Below are positions 24,869-32,940 of a DNA stretch of 64,000 nt, one piece after another. Each line of letters opens with the position of its first letter. Position 1 is the stretch's first letter. The stretch comes from Pseudomonas sp. URIL14HWK12:I12 (GTDB taxonomy: Bacteria; Pseudomonadota; Gammaproteobacteria; Pseudomonadales; Pseudomonadaceae). A model generated the notes under the pieces. It ran no database searches, had not been told where the DNA came from, and worked only from the letters and a program-made list of their open reading frames with translations. Position numbers and translations under genes: made by a program. The DNA lies in assembly GCF_003097135.1 (NCBI RefSeq), contig NZ_QEQL01000005.1:1-64000 (forward strand), given 5' to 3'.

Positions 24869-25173
24869 GGGCTGGCCACCGGGATCTGTGAGGGAGGGAC
24901 CACCCCATGCTAGCCGATAACGCCAGGCGGGTGCGCACTGCGCGCAGGCCCTTGCAGTGCTTGTTTAACAACATTTCACAACAAACCCGCCGCCTTGACT
25001 CACAAGGGCTGCAGCGGCATTCAAAAGCACCGGGTAGGCATTGCCACATGGCTGTCACCTTCGATTCATATACCGCACCTATAAGAGGCACAGCCTTGCC
25101 GAGCGAAGCAGTGCGTCTATTCAGGCGTTCGCAGTCACTGCCTTTGGCATCCATTACCCAAGGAGGACGGTCA
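24869..25173. other. 305-bp spacer between desulfurase and HrpK-like gene
   Basis: Carries the divergent promoters. AT-richer stretches occur at about 24958-24985 and 25055-25090. I found no HrpL box (GGAACC...CCAC) for the HrpK-like gene and no convincing sigma-54 site. A strong Shine-Dalgarno AAGGAGG is at 25160-25166, 7 bp before ATG 25174. Confidence 0.5.
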
Positions 25174-28100
25174 ATGTCTGTGTCAGTCGAGAAAGTCGCC
25201 AGCAACGAGCGCAGCGGCAGCAGCAACCAATGGGGCGATGCGGTCGATCGTGCCAAAGCCAAAGACGCCGGCATCGAATGGGAGCGCCCCCACGGTGATG
25301 ACCGCAGCGCCCAGGAAATCATCGATTCCAGCCCGCTGCTGAAAAACCTCGGTAACCAGAGCGGCGTGAAAGACAAGCTCAGGGACCGGGTTGGCGATTT
25401 CGAGAAAGACCCCGACGCGGCCTACCGCGCCGTGCAGGTGCTCGACCATGTGGAGCAATTCGACGAAGGCGGCAAGCGCCTGGTGGGCGGTGACATCGGC
25501 AACAGCCGTGTCGACGGTTTCACCAAGGGCGGCGACGCCAAGCACGGCACCGAGGCCGGGCGCTTGCAGGACTTTGGCAAGTACGGTTTCGAAAACCTCA
25601 AGGGCGAGCTCAAGCACATCGATGCGGCCAGCGAAAACAAGGAAAACCGCGAAAAAGCCGAAGCACTGGGCATTCAGTGGGAGCGCCCGGAGAACGACAA
25701 GCGCTCGGCCCAGGACATCATCGACTCAAGCCCCCTGCTGAAAAACCTCGGCAACCAGAGCCACGTCAAGGACATGCTCAAGGAGCAGGTCGGCGACTTC
25801 GAGCGCGACCCGGACGCCGCCTTTCGCGCCACCCAAGTACTGGACCACGTGGTGCGTTTCGATGAAAACGGCCAGCGCATGGCGGGAACCGACGTGAACA
25901 ACAGCCGCATCGATGGCTTCACCAAAGGGGGCGAGGCCAAGCACGGCACCGAAGCCGGCCGCCTGCAGGATTTCGGCAAGGGCGGCTTCGACAGCCTCAA
26001 GGGCACCCTCACCCACGCCTCAAGCGTTGGTGGCGACACGCAAGCCCGCAAGGACGCCGAAGCCGCCGGTATTGTCTGGGAGCTGCCCGAAGGCGACAAG
26101 CGCAGCGCCCAGGACATCATCGACGCCAACCCCCTGCTGAAAAACCTGGGTAACCAGAGCGGCGTGAAGGATGCGCTCAAGGAACGCGTGGGGGACTTCG
26201 ACACCGACGCCAACGCGGCCTTCCGGGCAAGCCAGGTGCTTGACCGCGTGGTGGGCTACAACGAAAAAGGTGACGTACTGAGCGGTGCAGATGTCGCCAA
26301 CAGCAGCGTCGACGGCTTCACCAAGGGTGGGGAGGCCAAGCACGGCACCGAGGCCGGCCGCCTGCAAGACTTCGGCAAGCACGGCTTCTCGCAATTGGCC
26401 AAACCCCAGGCCAGCAACGACATTGCCAGCTACAAGGACTACCTCAAGGCCAACCCCGACGCGGACGCAGGCTCCAAGCAGGTGGCCCAGTACGCGGCCA
26501 TCCTGGAGCAGAAATACGATTCGATCCGCGGCAAGACCGGCGCCGGCGACGCACTGACCGCGCAGAACCTCAAGGATTACAAGAACGCCAACCCCCAGCT
26601 GAGCCAGCAAGAGAAGGAAGCGTTGGACTTCTTCTCCCAGCCAGGCGCCTTCAGGCAGCTGGACACCGCCTCGGCAAGCCTTGGCGGCGGCGCGGACGGC
26701 AAGGCGAACAAGGCCGACATCAGCGCTTGGCTCAGCAAGCAGGCGCCCAAGGATGCCACAGGCCTGACCACGCTGATGCAGAGCGTGGTCTCGGGCAATA
26801 TTACCGGCCAGGTGGACACCAGCAAGCTGGGCGAGGACGTGTTCGTCCACCCGGAAAAATACAGCGCCGAGCAAAAGGCTGCCGTGCTGCTGGACCTTCA
26901 GAATGCCCAGAAGCTGGTGGTCGACGGCGCCAACGCCGGCATGTGGAGCACCGACTACGGCAAGGTCGCCATCGCCAACCGCTCTGGCGCGTACTGGGAA
27001 CCGGAAAAGCTCCTTCAGGACATCAACACGCACATCAGTCAGCTGCAAAACGACCCAGACACCGCCACATTCATCAAGGACAAGGGCGACGAAGGCCTCA
27101 AGAACCTGTTCGAGGCCAACCCTGGCTTGAAAGAGGCCGTGGGCAAGACCTACGACGACGAAATCAAGTCGGGCAAGGCCCTGGACAAAGCCTGGGATGC
27201 GGCCACAAAGGACGGCAAGACCGACCAGACCGCCGCGCTGACCAGCTACTACGCTACCGCCCAGAGCATGCAGACCATGCTCGGCACGCACGACGCTGCG
27301 CAAATCCAGGGCGGCGTGGGCAAATCCAAGCACGCCGAAGCGCTCAAGACCTTCTACAAGGATCAGCTGGCGACCGGTGATCGCATGCGTGAGCTGCTTA
27401 AAACCCAGACGCCAGAGCAGGCGGCGGCCAGCTACAGCATGGAAATCGCACTCTACAACGCAACACTGGACCCGACCTTCACCGCCCCGTTCGACAAGCA
27501 GGTCAACGACAACTTCTCTACCGTCACCCAGGAGAACCTGTTCAAGGGCTCAAGCTTCGAAGACATTAAAAAGGCCTACGGCAAGGACGGCGGCGACCAG
27601 CTGGATGAGGACAAGATCCGCAAGCTCATCGACCAGATGCGCACCGAGTCGCCCGAGCTGCTGATGAACGCTGATGGCACCATGGCTACCACCGATCAGG
27701 TGCTTTCGGGTTTTCGCGGCAACTGGGATCTGCTACGCCAGGGCACCAAGGCCCTGGACAAATTCGGCCACTTGTCGGACTTCGACCCCAGCGGCGATGC
27801 CAAGGGCGCCTACGGCAGCGGGGCACTCCACGCCGTCAGCGGGTTGTTCCTGGCCGGGGTGACCATTTCCCGCGGCGCGCAGAGCGGGGGCAAGCTTACC
27901 GACCGCAACATCGTCGACATCGCCACCGGCTCGGTACAAACCGCCACGGTGCTGACCGAAGGCGGCGCCAAGGGCTACCAGACCTACATGGCCGATGCCT
28001 TGAAAAAGGGCAAAGACCTGATCAAGGACATGAACAACGCGGGCCTTGCTGGCGATTTGCTCAACAAGGTCGAAGCCAACGTCAACAAAGGTGAGAACTA

Positions 28101-28563
28101 CGTCAAGGTCTCGAAAAACTTCGAGGAGGCCGCCAAGGGTATCGGTGGCCTGGCCGGGATTGCTGCGGGCGCCTACGGCATTTTCGATGGTGTGCAGGCC
28201 ATACGCCGGGGCGATAACCTCAGTGGCGGTTTCAGCATCACGGCCGGCTCGCTCGGCGTGCTGGCTGGCACTGCGTCGGCAGCCGAGGGCACCCTGGGGC
28301 TGCTCGGCGCGCAGCTGCCGCGATTTCTACCGGCATTGGCAGGCACTGCCGGGGTGCTGGGTTTTCTCGGCGCAGGCGTGGCCGTATTGGGCGCGCTCAT
28401 ACCCGGGTTGGTCAAGGAAGGTCAGCAACAGGCGCAGCAGGATTCGTTCGGTTCAGTGCTCGGGGATGCGATCGAGCGCTACGGGATCGATGGGGTCAAG
28501 GATGGGACGATTGCGGACATTGCGACCAAGGACTGGCCGGGTGGTGAGCAGTGGACTTCCTGA
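25174..28563 (+). CDS. Large HrpK/HrpF/NolX-like protein with three 133-residue repeats
   Basis: 1129 residues from ATG 25174, fixed by AAGGAGG just upstream; the open frame runs 89 codons further back with no such site. Residues 33-165, 166-298 and 299-~410 are three tandem repeats with exact 399-bp period. Each holds RSAQ-IID--PLLKNLGNQS-VKD and a second block DGFTKGG-AKHGTEAGRLQDFG. The middle is hydrophilic and helical. Residues ~990-1085 are hydrophobic and Gly/Ala-rich, like the membrane-inserting ends of type III translocators of the HrpK1/HrpF/NolX group. No signal peptide. No secretion genes are nearby. The family call is by resemblance; role in host or bacterial interaction is inference. 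Confidence 0.65.
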   Translation: MSVSVEKVASNERSGSSNQWGDAVDRAKAKDAGIEWERPHGDDRSAQEIIDSSPLLKNLGNQSGVKDKLRDRVGDFEKDPDAAYRAVQVLDHVEQFDEGGKRLVGGDIGNSRVDGFTKGGDAKHGTEAGRLQDFGKYGFENLKGELKHIDAASENKENREKAEALGIQWERPENDKRSAQDIIDSSPLLKNLGNQSHVKDMLKEQVGDFERDPDAAFRATQVLDHVVRFDENGQRMAGTDVNNSRIDGFTKGGEAKHGTEAGRLQDFGKGGFDSLKGTLTHASSVGGDTQARKDAEAAGIVWELPEGDKRSAQDIIDANPLLKNLGNQSGVKDALKERVGDFDTDANAAFRASQVLDRVVGYNEKGDVLSGADVANSSVDGFTKGGEAKHGTEAGRLQDFGKHGFSQLAKPQASNDIASYKDYLKANPDADAGSKQVAQYAAILEQKYDSIRGKTGAGDALTAQNLKDYKNANPQLSQQEKEALDFFSQPGAFRQLDTASASLGGGADGKANKADISAWLSKQAPKDATGLTTLMQSVVSGNITGQVDTSKLGEDVFVHPEKYSAEQKAAVLLDLQNAQKLVVDGANAGMWSTDYGKVAIANRSGAYWEPEKLLQDINTHISQLQNDPDTATFIKDKGDEGLKNLFEANPGLKEAVGKTYDDEIKSGKALDKAWDAATKDGKTDQTAALTSYYATAQSMQTMLGTHDAAQIQGGVGKSKHAEALKTFYKDQLATGDRMRELLKTQTPEQAAASYSMEIALYNATLDPTFTAPFDKQVNDNFSTVTQENLFKGSSFEDIKKAYGKDGGDQLDEDKIRKLIDQMRTESPELLMNADGTMATTDQVLSGFRGNWDLLRQGTKALDKFGHLSDFDPSGDAKGAYGSGALHAVSGLFLAGVTISRGAQSGGKLTDRNIVDIATGSVQTATVLTEGGAKGYQTYMADALKKGKDLIKDMNNAGLAGDLLNKVEANVNKGENYVKVSKNFEEAAKGIGGLAGIAAGAYGIFDGVQAIRRGDNLSGGFSITAGSLGVLAGTASAAEGTLGLLGAQLPRFLPALAGTAGVLGFLGAGVAVLGALIPGLVKEGQQQAQQDSFGSVLGDAIERYGIDGVKDGTIADIATKDWPGGEQWTS
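25270..26403 (+). repeat. Three tandem coding repeats of 399 bp
   Basis: Unit starts at 25270, 25669 and 26068, each at the codon before I(E/Q/V)W; the last unit is shorter and ends near 26403. The unit length of 133 codons is identical for the first two. Similarity is visible at DNA level too (for example CTGAAAAACCT recurs), but many synonymous and amino-acid changes show the duplication is not recent. Confidence 0.85.
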
Positions 28564-28588
28564 AGCCGTAGCAGCCTTGCCCGATACG

Positions 28589-28617
28589 TGTGGGGGCCGG
28601 CTGGCCGGCCTCCCACA
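28589..28617. repeat. REP-like palindrome downstream of HrpK-like gene
   Basis: TGTGGG-GGCCGG and CCGGCC-T-CCCACA arms form a near-perfect palindrome with one bulged base and a CTGG loop, a typical Pseudomonas REP-type sequence. Confidence 0.65.
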
Positions 28618-28644
28618 GTGCCCTACGGCCCTGGCTGAGAAAGC

Positions 28645-28672
28645 AAAAAAGCGACCCTAGGGTCGCTTTTTT
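28645..28672. terminator. Bidirectional rho-independent terminator
   Basis: AAAAAAGCGACCC and GGGTCGCTTTTTT form a symmetric A-stem-T hairpin. It can end the HrpK-like transcript on the plus strand and the tRNA-Val-Asp-Asp transcript on the minus strand. Confidence 0.9.
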
Positions 28673-28709
28673 GGGTGTGCCGAGCTGTTCAGGGGCTCAT
28701 GCACGAATA

Positions 28710-28786
28710 TGGCGCAGCGGACGGGACTCGAACCCGCGACCCCCGGCGTGACAGGCCGGTATTCTAACCGACTGAACTACCGCTGC
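28710..28786 (-). tRNA. tRNA-Asp (GTC)
   Basis: 77 nt including encoded CCA. Acceptor GCAGCGG pairs with CCGCTGC, followed by discriminator G and CCA. Anticodon loop CTGTCAC gives GTC. It is identical in mature sequence to the tRNA-Asp at 28872-28948. Confidence 0.97.
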
Positions 28787-28871
28787 GTTTCGTTTGACGC
28801 TGGCTGACCGATGCGGGGTGAGGCGTCGGTCTCAACCAGAGCACGGTGAGGTGCAAAGGCTGGAAGTAAAA

Positions 28872-28948
28872 TGGCGCAGCGGACGGGACTCGAACCCGCG
28901 ACCCCCGGCGTGACAGGCCGGTATTCTAACCGACTGAACTACCGCTGC
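28872..28948 (-). tRNA. tRNA-Asp (GTC), second copy
   Basis: 77 nt with encoded CCA, same sequence as the copy at 28710-28786, 85 bp upstream of it in the same transcription direction. Probably co-transcribed with tRNA-Val. Confidence 0.97.
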
Positions 28949-28991
28949 GCGTCGGCCGGGCTAACGCCCGATTTGAAACATTCTCACGAAG

Positions 28992-29067
28992 TGGTGGGTG
29001 ATGACGGGATCGAACCGCCGACCCTCTGCTTGTAAGGCAGATGCTCTCCCGGCTGAGCTAATCACCC
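28992..29067 (-). tRNA. tRNA-Val (TAC)
   Basis: 76 nt with encoded CCA. Acceptor GGGTGAT pairs with ATCACCC, anticodon loop CTTACAA gives TAC (valine). It is first in a Val-Asp-Asp tRNA operon ending at the terminator 28645-28672. Confidence 0.97.
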
Positions 29068-29192
29068 TTTGCTTCGCTGAGGTGGCGCATTCTGGGCATC
29101 CATCGAATCTAAGTCAATACCCCGCTTGAAGTTTTTTCCAAAAAAACCTGGAAGGCGCCGTGAGCCGCAGGCGCCCTCCTGTGCTTGAGGCA

Positions 29193-30269
29193 TCACTCGC
29201 CGTTCTTCACCCGGCTCCAGATCCGTGTGCGCATACGGTCGGTGGCCAGCGGCATTGCTTGCAGCACGAACAGTTTCTGCATCACTTGCTCGGGCGGGTA
29301 AACCATTGGATCGTTGCGCACCGCGGGGTCGACCATCGCATCGGCCGCCCTGTTGCCATTGGCGTAGTGAACCGCATTGCTGATGTTGGCCATCACCGCC
29401 GGCTCCAGCAGATAGTTCAGGTAGGCGTAGCCGGCGGCTTCGTCCGGGGCGTCGGCCGGCATGGCGACCATGTCGAACCACATCGGCGAGCCCTCCTTGG
29501 GAATGACATAGGCGATCTTCTGCCCGTTGTTCGCTTCGCTGGCACGCGAGGCGGCCTGCATCACATCCCCGGAGAAGCCCACCACCAGGCACACGTCACC
29601 GTTGGCCAGGTCGCTGGTGTACTTGGAATTGTGGAAATAGCGCACGTAGGGCCGCACGCTCATCAGTAGCGCCTGGGCCTTGTCGTAATCGGCCTTGTTC
29701 TGGCTGTGGTGCGGCAGGCCCAGGTAATTCAGCGCAATCGGCAGGATTTCAGGGCCGTTGTCCAGGAAGGCCACGCCACACTGGGCGAGCTTTTTCATGT
29801 TTTCAGGCTTGAACACCACATCCCAGGAATCGATCGGGGTGTCGCCCAGCACCGCCTTGACCTTGTCGATGTTGTAGCCGATGCCCGTGCTGCCCCACAG
29901 ATAAGGGAAGCCATAGCGGTTGCCCGGGTCGTTGGCCTCCAGCGCCTTCATCAGCGTCGGGTTGAGGTTGTGCCAATTGGGCAGTTTGCCGCGATCCAGC
30001 GGCTTGAGCGCGCCGGCGGTGATCTGCCGGGCCATGAAGTGGTTGGAGGGAAACACCACGTCGTAGCCGGAATGGCCCGCCGAGAGCTTGGCGTCGAGCA
30101 CCTCGTTGCTGTCGTAGAGGTCGTACTGGGTGGGGTAGCCGGTGCGCTCCGTGAACACCTTCAGGGTGTCGGGGGCGATGTAGCTGCTCCAGTTGTAGAT
30201 GCGTACCGTCTCGGCCGCATGGGCGGTGGACACAGCCAACAGCAAGGGAACCGCGAAAGTCTTGAACAT
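29193..30269 (-). CDS. Polyamine ABC transporter substrate-binding protein (PotF/SpuD-like)
   Basis: 358 residues with a Sec signal peptide (MFKTFAVPLLLAVSTAHA, cleaved before AETVRIYNW). VRIYNWSSYIAPDTLKVFTE, DSNEVLDAKLSAGHSGYDVVFPS and GFPYLWGSTGIGYN are characteristic of the PotD/PotF polyamine-binding family. The ATPase and permease genes are not adjacent, so it must use components encoded elsewhere. It lies in a minus-strand run with a cupin and a PuuB-like oxidase, pointing to putrescine or related amines. Confidence 0.9.
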   Translation of the reverse strand: MFKTFAVPLLLAVSTAHAAETVRIYNWSSYIAPDTLKVFTERTGYPTQYDLYDSNEVLDAKLSAGHSGYDVVFPSNHFMARQITAGALKPLDRGKLPNWHNLNPTLMKALEANDPGNRYGFPYLWGSTGIGYNIDKVKAVLGDTPIDSWDVVFKPENMKKLAQCGVAFLDNGPEILPIALNYLGLPHHSQNKADYDKAQALLMSVRPYVRYFHNSKYTSDLANGDVCLVVGFSGDVMQAASRASEANNGQKIAYVIPKEGSPMWFDMVAMPADAPDEAAGYAYLNYLLEPAVMANISNAVHYANGNRAADAMVDPAVRNDPMVYPPEQVMQKLFVLQAMPLATDRMRTRIWSRVKNGE

Positions 30270-30308
30270 GACGCCAACCTCTGTGGTTTTAGATGTTGTG
30301 GGGGGCAG

Positions 30309-30650
30309 TCAGAAAATCAGTACGTAACTCTTGCGAACGGTTTCTTGTACGTCCCAGATACCCGTGGTGTTCGCAGGGAACATCAGCGCGTCGCCGGCCT
30401 GGATCTCGATGGGCTCACCCTCGTCCGGGATGAAAATGCAGCGGCCCTGCACGAAATGGCAGAACTCCTGCTGCACGATCTGCCGGCGCCATCGCCCGGG
30501 CGTGCATTCCCACACACCCGCCTCTACGCCGTCGCTGCGCTCGATGCCATGGCTGGCCACCTGCGCCAGCGGCTCGCCCAGCGGCACGGCGACCGGCGCA
30601 GGTTCGCCCAGGGCGAGGGCATGGGTGTTCTTGAAATGATTGATAGTCAT
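30309..30650 (-). CDS. Small cupin-domain protein
   Basis: 113 residues: a single cupin barrel with the pattern GVWECTPGRWRR, EFCHFVQGRCIFIPDEGEPIE, then DALMFPANTTGIWDVQE. Such one-domain cupins often accompany gamma-glutamyl-putrescine pathway oxidases in Pseudomonas. Its ATG overlaps the stop of the oxidase gene by 4 bp. Catalytic or sensing role unknown; the usual metal-binding histidine set is only partly visible. Confidence 0.82.
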   Translation of the reverse strand: MTINHFKNTHALALGEPAPVAVPLGEPLAQVASHGIERSDGVEAGVWECTPGRWRRQIVQQEFCHFVQGRCIFIPDEGEPIEIQAGDALMFPANTTGIWDVQETVRKSYVLIF

Positions 30651-32071
30651 GCGAAGGGCTCCGGTGAGTGCATCAGGCGCTCCATGGTCGCGGCCAGCCC
30701 TTGGGCCATCGAGCGCCGCCAGCGTGGCGCCTGAGGGTTGGCCAGCACACGGTCTTCATGGACGAAACTCTGGATGATCGCGTTGTAGCCCAGCCAGCGC
30801 AGTGGCTCAGGCTCCCAACGCGGCAGCGCTGCCAGTGGGCGGTCGTTCCACACCCAGGGCTGCTCGGTCAGCGCGTTACGCTGGCCAAGGATCAGCGCCG
30901 CCAGGGTTCGCCCGCCCAGGTTGCTGGCGCCCACGCCCTCCCCGCCATAGCCACCGGCCAGCGCCACTTGCTGGCGGCGGTCGATAAGCATGTGCGGCTG
31001 GAAGCGCCGGGCTACGCCCAGGTTGCCACCCCAGGCGTGGGTCAAGCGCACATTGCGCAGCATTGGGAACAGGTCGCTGAACAGGGCCTGGCGCAACGCG
31101 CGCTCGGCCTGGCTGAGGTTGAAGTCTTCACGCAAGCGGCCGCCGAAGCGGTAGCCACCCCGGGCGCCGAACACCAGGCGATCATCGCGGGTACGCTGGC
31201 CGTAGGTCACCTGGCGGCTGTTTTCGCTGAAGGCCTGCCCACGGTCCAGGCCGATCTGCGCCCACACCTGCGGCGACAACGGTTCAGTCGCCACGATCAG
31301 GCTTTGCGCGGCCACATGATGGCGATCCAACGGCGGTAGCTGGCTCGAATACCCTTCCACCGCAGGCACCACCCACTGGGCGCGCACCTCACCTTCGGCG
31401 GTGCGCACGCGGCCTGGCTGCCAGCCCAACACCGCGCTTTGTTCGAAGATGCGCACCCCTGCGCGTTCTACCGCCTCGGCCAGGCCACGCGCGAGCTTGG
31501 CGGGCTGGATGGTCGCGCAGTGCGGCGAATACAGCGCCCCGTAGGCGTTGGCCACGTTCAACTGCTCACGCAGTGCCTGCGGGCTCAGCCACTGGTAATC
31601 CTCCTCACCCAGGCCTTCGGCACGTGCAGCCTGCAACTGCTCGCGCAGGCGCCGCTCCTGCTCGGGGTAACGTGCCGCGCAATAGAGCACCCCGCCCTTG
31701 CGCAGCTCACAGTCGATGCCCTGGGCCTGGCACACGCGCGCCACTTCATCGGGGATGCCGTGCAGCAACGCGAATGATGCCTGGCGCTGCGCAGCACCCA
31801 GCGGCGCCAGCAGGCGGTCTTCGCCCAGCAGGTTGCCCATCAGCCAGCCGCCGTTGCGCCCAGACGCACCGAAGCCGGCGATCCGCGCTTCCAGAATCAC
31901 GATGTTCAGATGCGGCGCCTGCTGTTTGAGGTACCAGGCGGTCCAGAGCCCTGTGTAGCCAGCGCCGATGATCGCCACGTCCGCGTCCAGCCCCTGATTC
32001 AGCGCCGGGCGCGGCACCAGAGGCTCTTGCAGTTGGTCCATCCACAGGCTCACCGCCCGCCAATCGTTCAT
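30647..32071 (-). CDS. FAD-dependent oxidoreductase, PuuB (gamma-glutamylputrescine oxidase)-like
   Basis: 474 residues from ATG 32071, which has GGAGG 6 bp upstream; a GTG four codons earlier is less likely. DAO-type Rossmann motif VAIIGAGYTGLWTAWYL followed by FGASGRNGGWLMG, typical of the PuuB/OrdL group that oxidises gamma-glutamylputrescine or other amines with oxygen. C-terminal GGYGGEGVGASNLGGRTLA closes the FAD site. With the PotF-like protein and cupin it forms an amine-uptake and oxidation unit. Confidence 0.85.
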   Translation of the reverse strand: MNDWRAVSLWMDQLQEPLVPRPALNQGLDADVAIIGAGYTGLWTAWYLKQQAPHLNIVILEARIAGFGASGRNGGWLMGNLLGEDRLLAPLGAAQRQASFALLHGIPDEVARVCQAQGIDCELRKGGVLYCAARYPEQERRLREQLQAARAEGLGEEDYQWLSPQALREQLNVANAYGALYSPHCATIQPAKLARGLAEAVERAGVRIFEQSAVLGWQPGRVRTAEGEVRAQWVVPAVEGYSSQLPPLDRHHVAAQSLIVATEPLSPQVWAQIGLDRGQAFSENSRQVTYGQRTRDDRLVFGARGGYRFGGRLREDFNLSQAERALRQALFSDLFPMLRNVRLTHAWGGNLGVARRFQPHMLIDRRQQVALAGGYGGEGVGASNLGGRTLAALILGQRNALTEQPWVWNDRPLAALPRWEPEPLRWLGYNAIIQSFVHEDRVLANPQAPRWRRSMAQGLAATMERLMHSPEPFA

Positions 32072-32131
32072 CGCCGCCTCCACCGTTTGCGTGCCGGCGA
32101 AGGTTATGCGGCTGGGCCGTTGGCTGTCTTG

Positions 32132-32932
32132 TCAGCGGGTCCGCGCGCAATGCGCTTTGAGCCAGGCCTTCGGCGTGCTGCCGGTGTGCGTGCGAAAGGC
32201 CTTGTAAAAGGCCGAGGTCGAGTTGAAGCCGGCACTGGCAGCCAGCTCATCGACCGCCACCGCCGGCCCTGCTTTACGCAAGCGATCCAATAGCCAGGCC
32301 AGGCGGGCCTGGGTCACATAGCGGTAGAAGCTCTGCCCCAGCACTTGGTTGAGCAGGTAGGACATCTGATTGCGGCTGTAGCCGGTGGCCGTAGCCACGC
32401 GCGCCAGGTTCAGCTCAGGGTCGCGAAACGGCTGCTGCTGGTTGAAGTAGTCTTCCAGATCGCGCGCCATGAAGCTCAACTGCCGCGCCGACAGGCCCAG
32501 TTTGCTGATCGCCGGTGCCGGCCGTTGCTGGCTGCCAGGTAACTGCTCGCGCACCAGCGAAGCGTATTCGTTGACCCGCAGGATCAGCCCGTCGCACACC
32601 GTGATCGCTTCGCTGGAGCGAAACACCACCCGTTGGCCGCCCCCTTGAAGTGCGGTCTGGTACTGAATGAACGCCGTGCTGCCATCCACACGGATACGGT
32701 CGTTATGCTCCAGGTATTCGTCCGCGTGGCGCGGCAGCGTGCCGCTGACGTACTCGCGCAGCTCTTCCAGGCTCATGCTGCGAGCCTGGAAGAAGTCGTT
32801 GTACTGAACATCAGGGTGGTAAAGCGCGAGAATCGCGTCCAGATCGCGCTTTTTCCATGCCAGGTGATAACGCATCACCACCTCGCGAGTGGTTGCGGTC
32901 TGGGCATCGGTGTCGAGCGGGATCGGGGGCAT
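32132..32932 (-). CDS. NTF2/SnoaL-like domain fused to AraC-type DNA-binding domain
   Basis: 266 residues from ATG 32932 (longer frames overlap murB). Residues ~10-130 look like an NTF2/SnoaL-type cone fold (VVMRYHLAWKKRDLDAILALYHPDVQYNDFF...). The last ~100 residues are an AraC double HTH (LNLARVATATGYSRNQMSYLLNQVLGQSF, then VDELAASAGFNSTSAFYKAF). The NTF2 part probably binds a small ligand instead of the cupin-type sensor common in AraC regulators. It lies just upstream of the PuuB-like/cupin/PotF run on the same strand and is its likely regulator. Confidence 0.78.
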   Translation of the reverse strand: MPPIPLDTDAQTATTREVVMRYHLAWKKRDLDAILALYHPDVQYNDFFQARSMSLEELREYVSGTLPRHADEYLEHNDRIRVDGSTAFIQYQTALQGGGQRVVFRSSEAITVCDGLILRVNEYASLVREQLPGSQQRPAPAISKLGLSARQLSFMARDLEDYFNQQQPFRDPELNLARVATATGYSRNQMSYLLNQVLGQSFYRYVTQARLAWLLDRLRKAGPAVAVDELAASAGFNSTSAFYKAFRTHTGSTPKAWLKAHCARTR

Positions 32933-32940
32933 GCTGAGGC

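Noticed and set aside
25086..25101. Sigma-54-like promoter (GGCAC...TTGCC) before the HrpK-like gene
   Set aside because: Spacing between the GG and GC elements is 9 instead of the required 10 bases, and the surrounding consensus is weak.
25270..26403. CRISPR or satellite array
   Set aside because: The periodicity is 399 bp with diverged units inside one open frame, so these are protein repeats, not short direct repeats with spacers.
26020..27333. Antisense frame (437 codons) opposite the HrpK-like gene
   Set aside because: Mirrors the codon bias of the plus-strand gene, has no ribosome-binding site and no domain.
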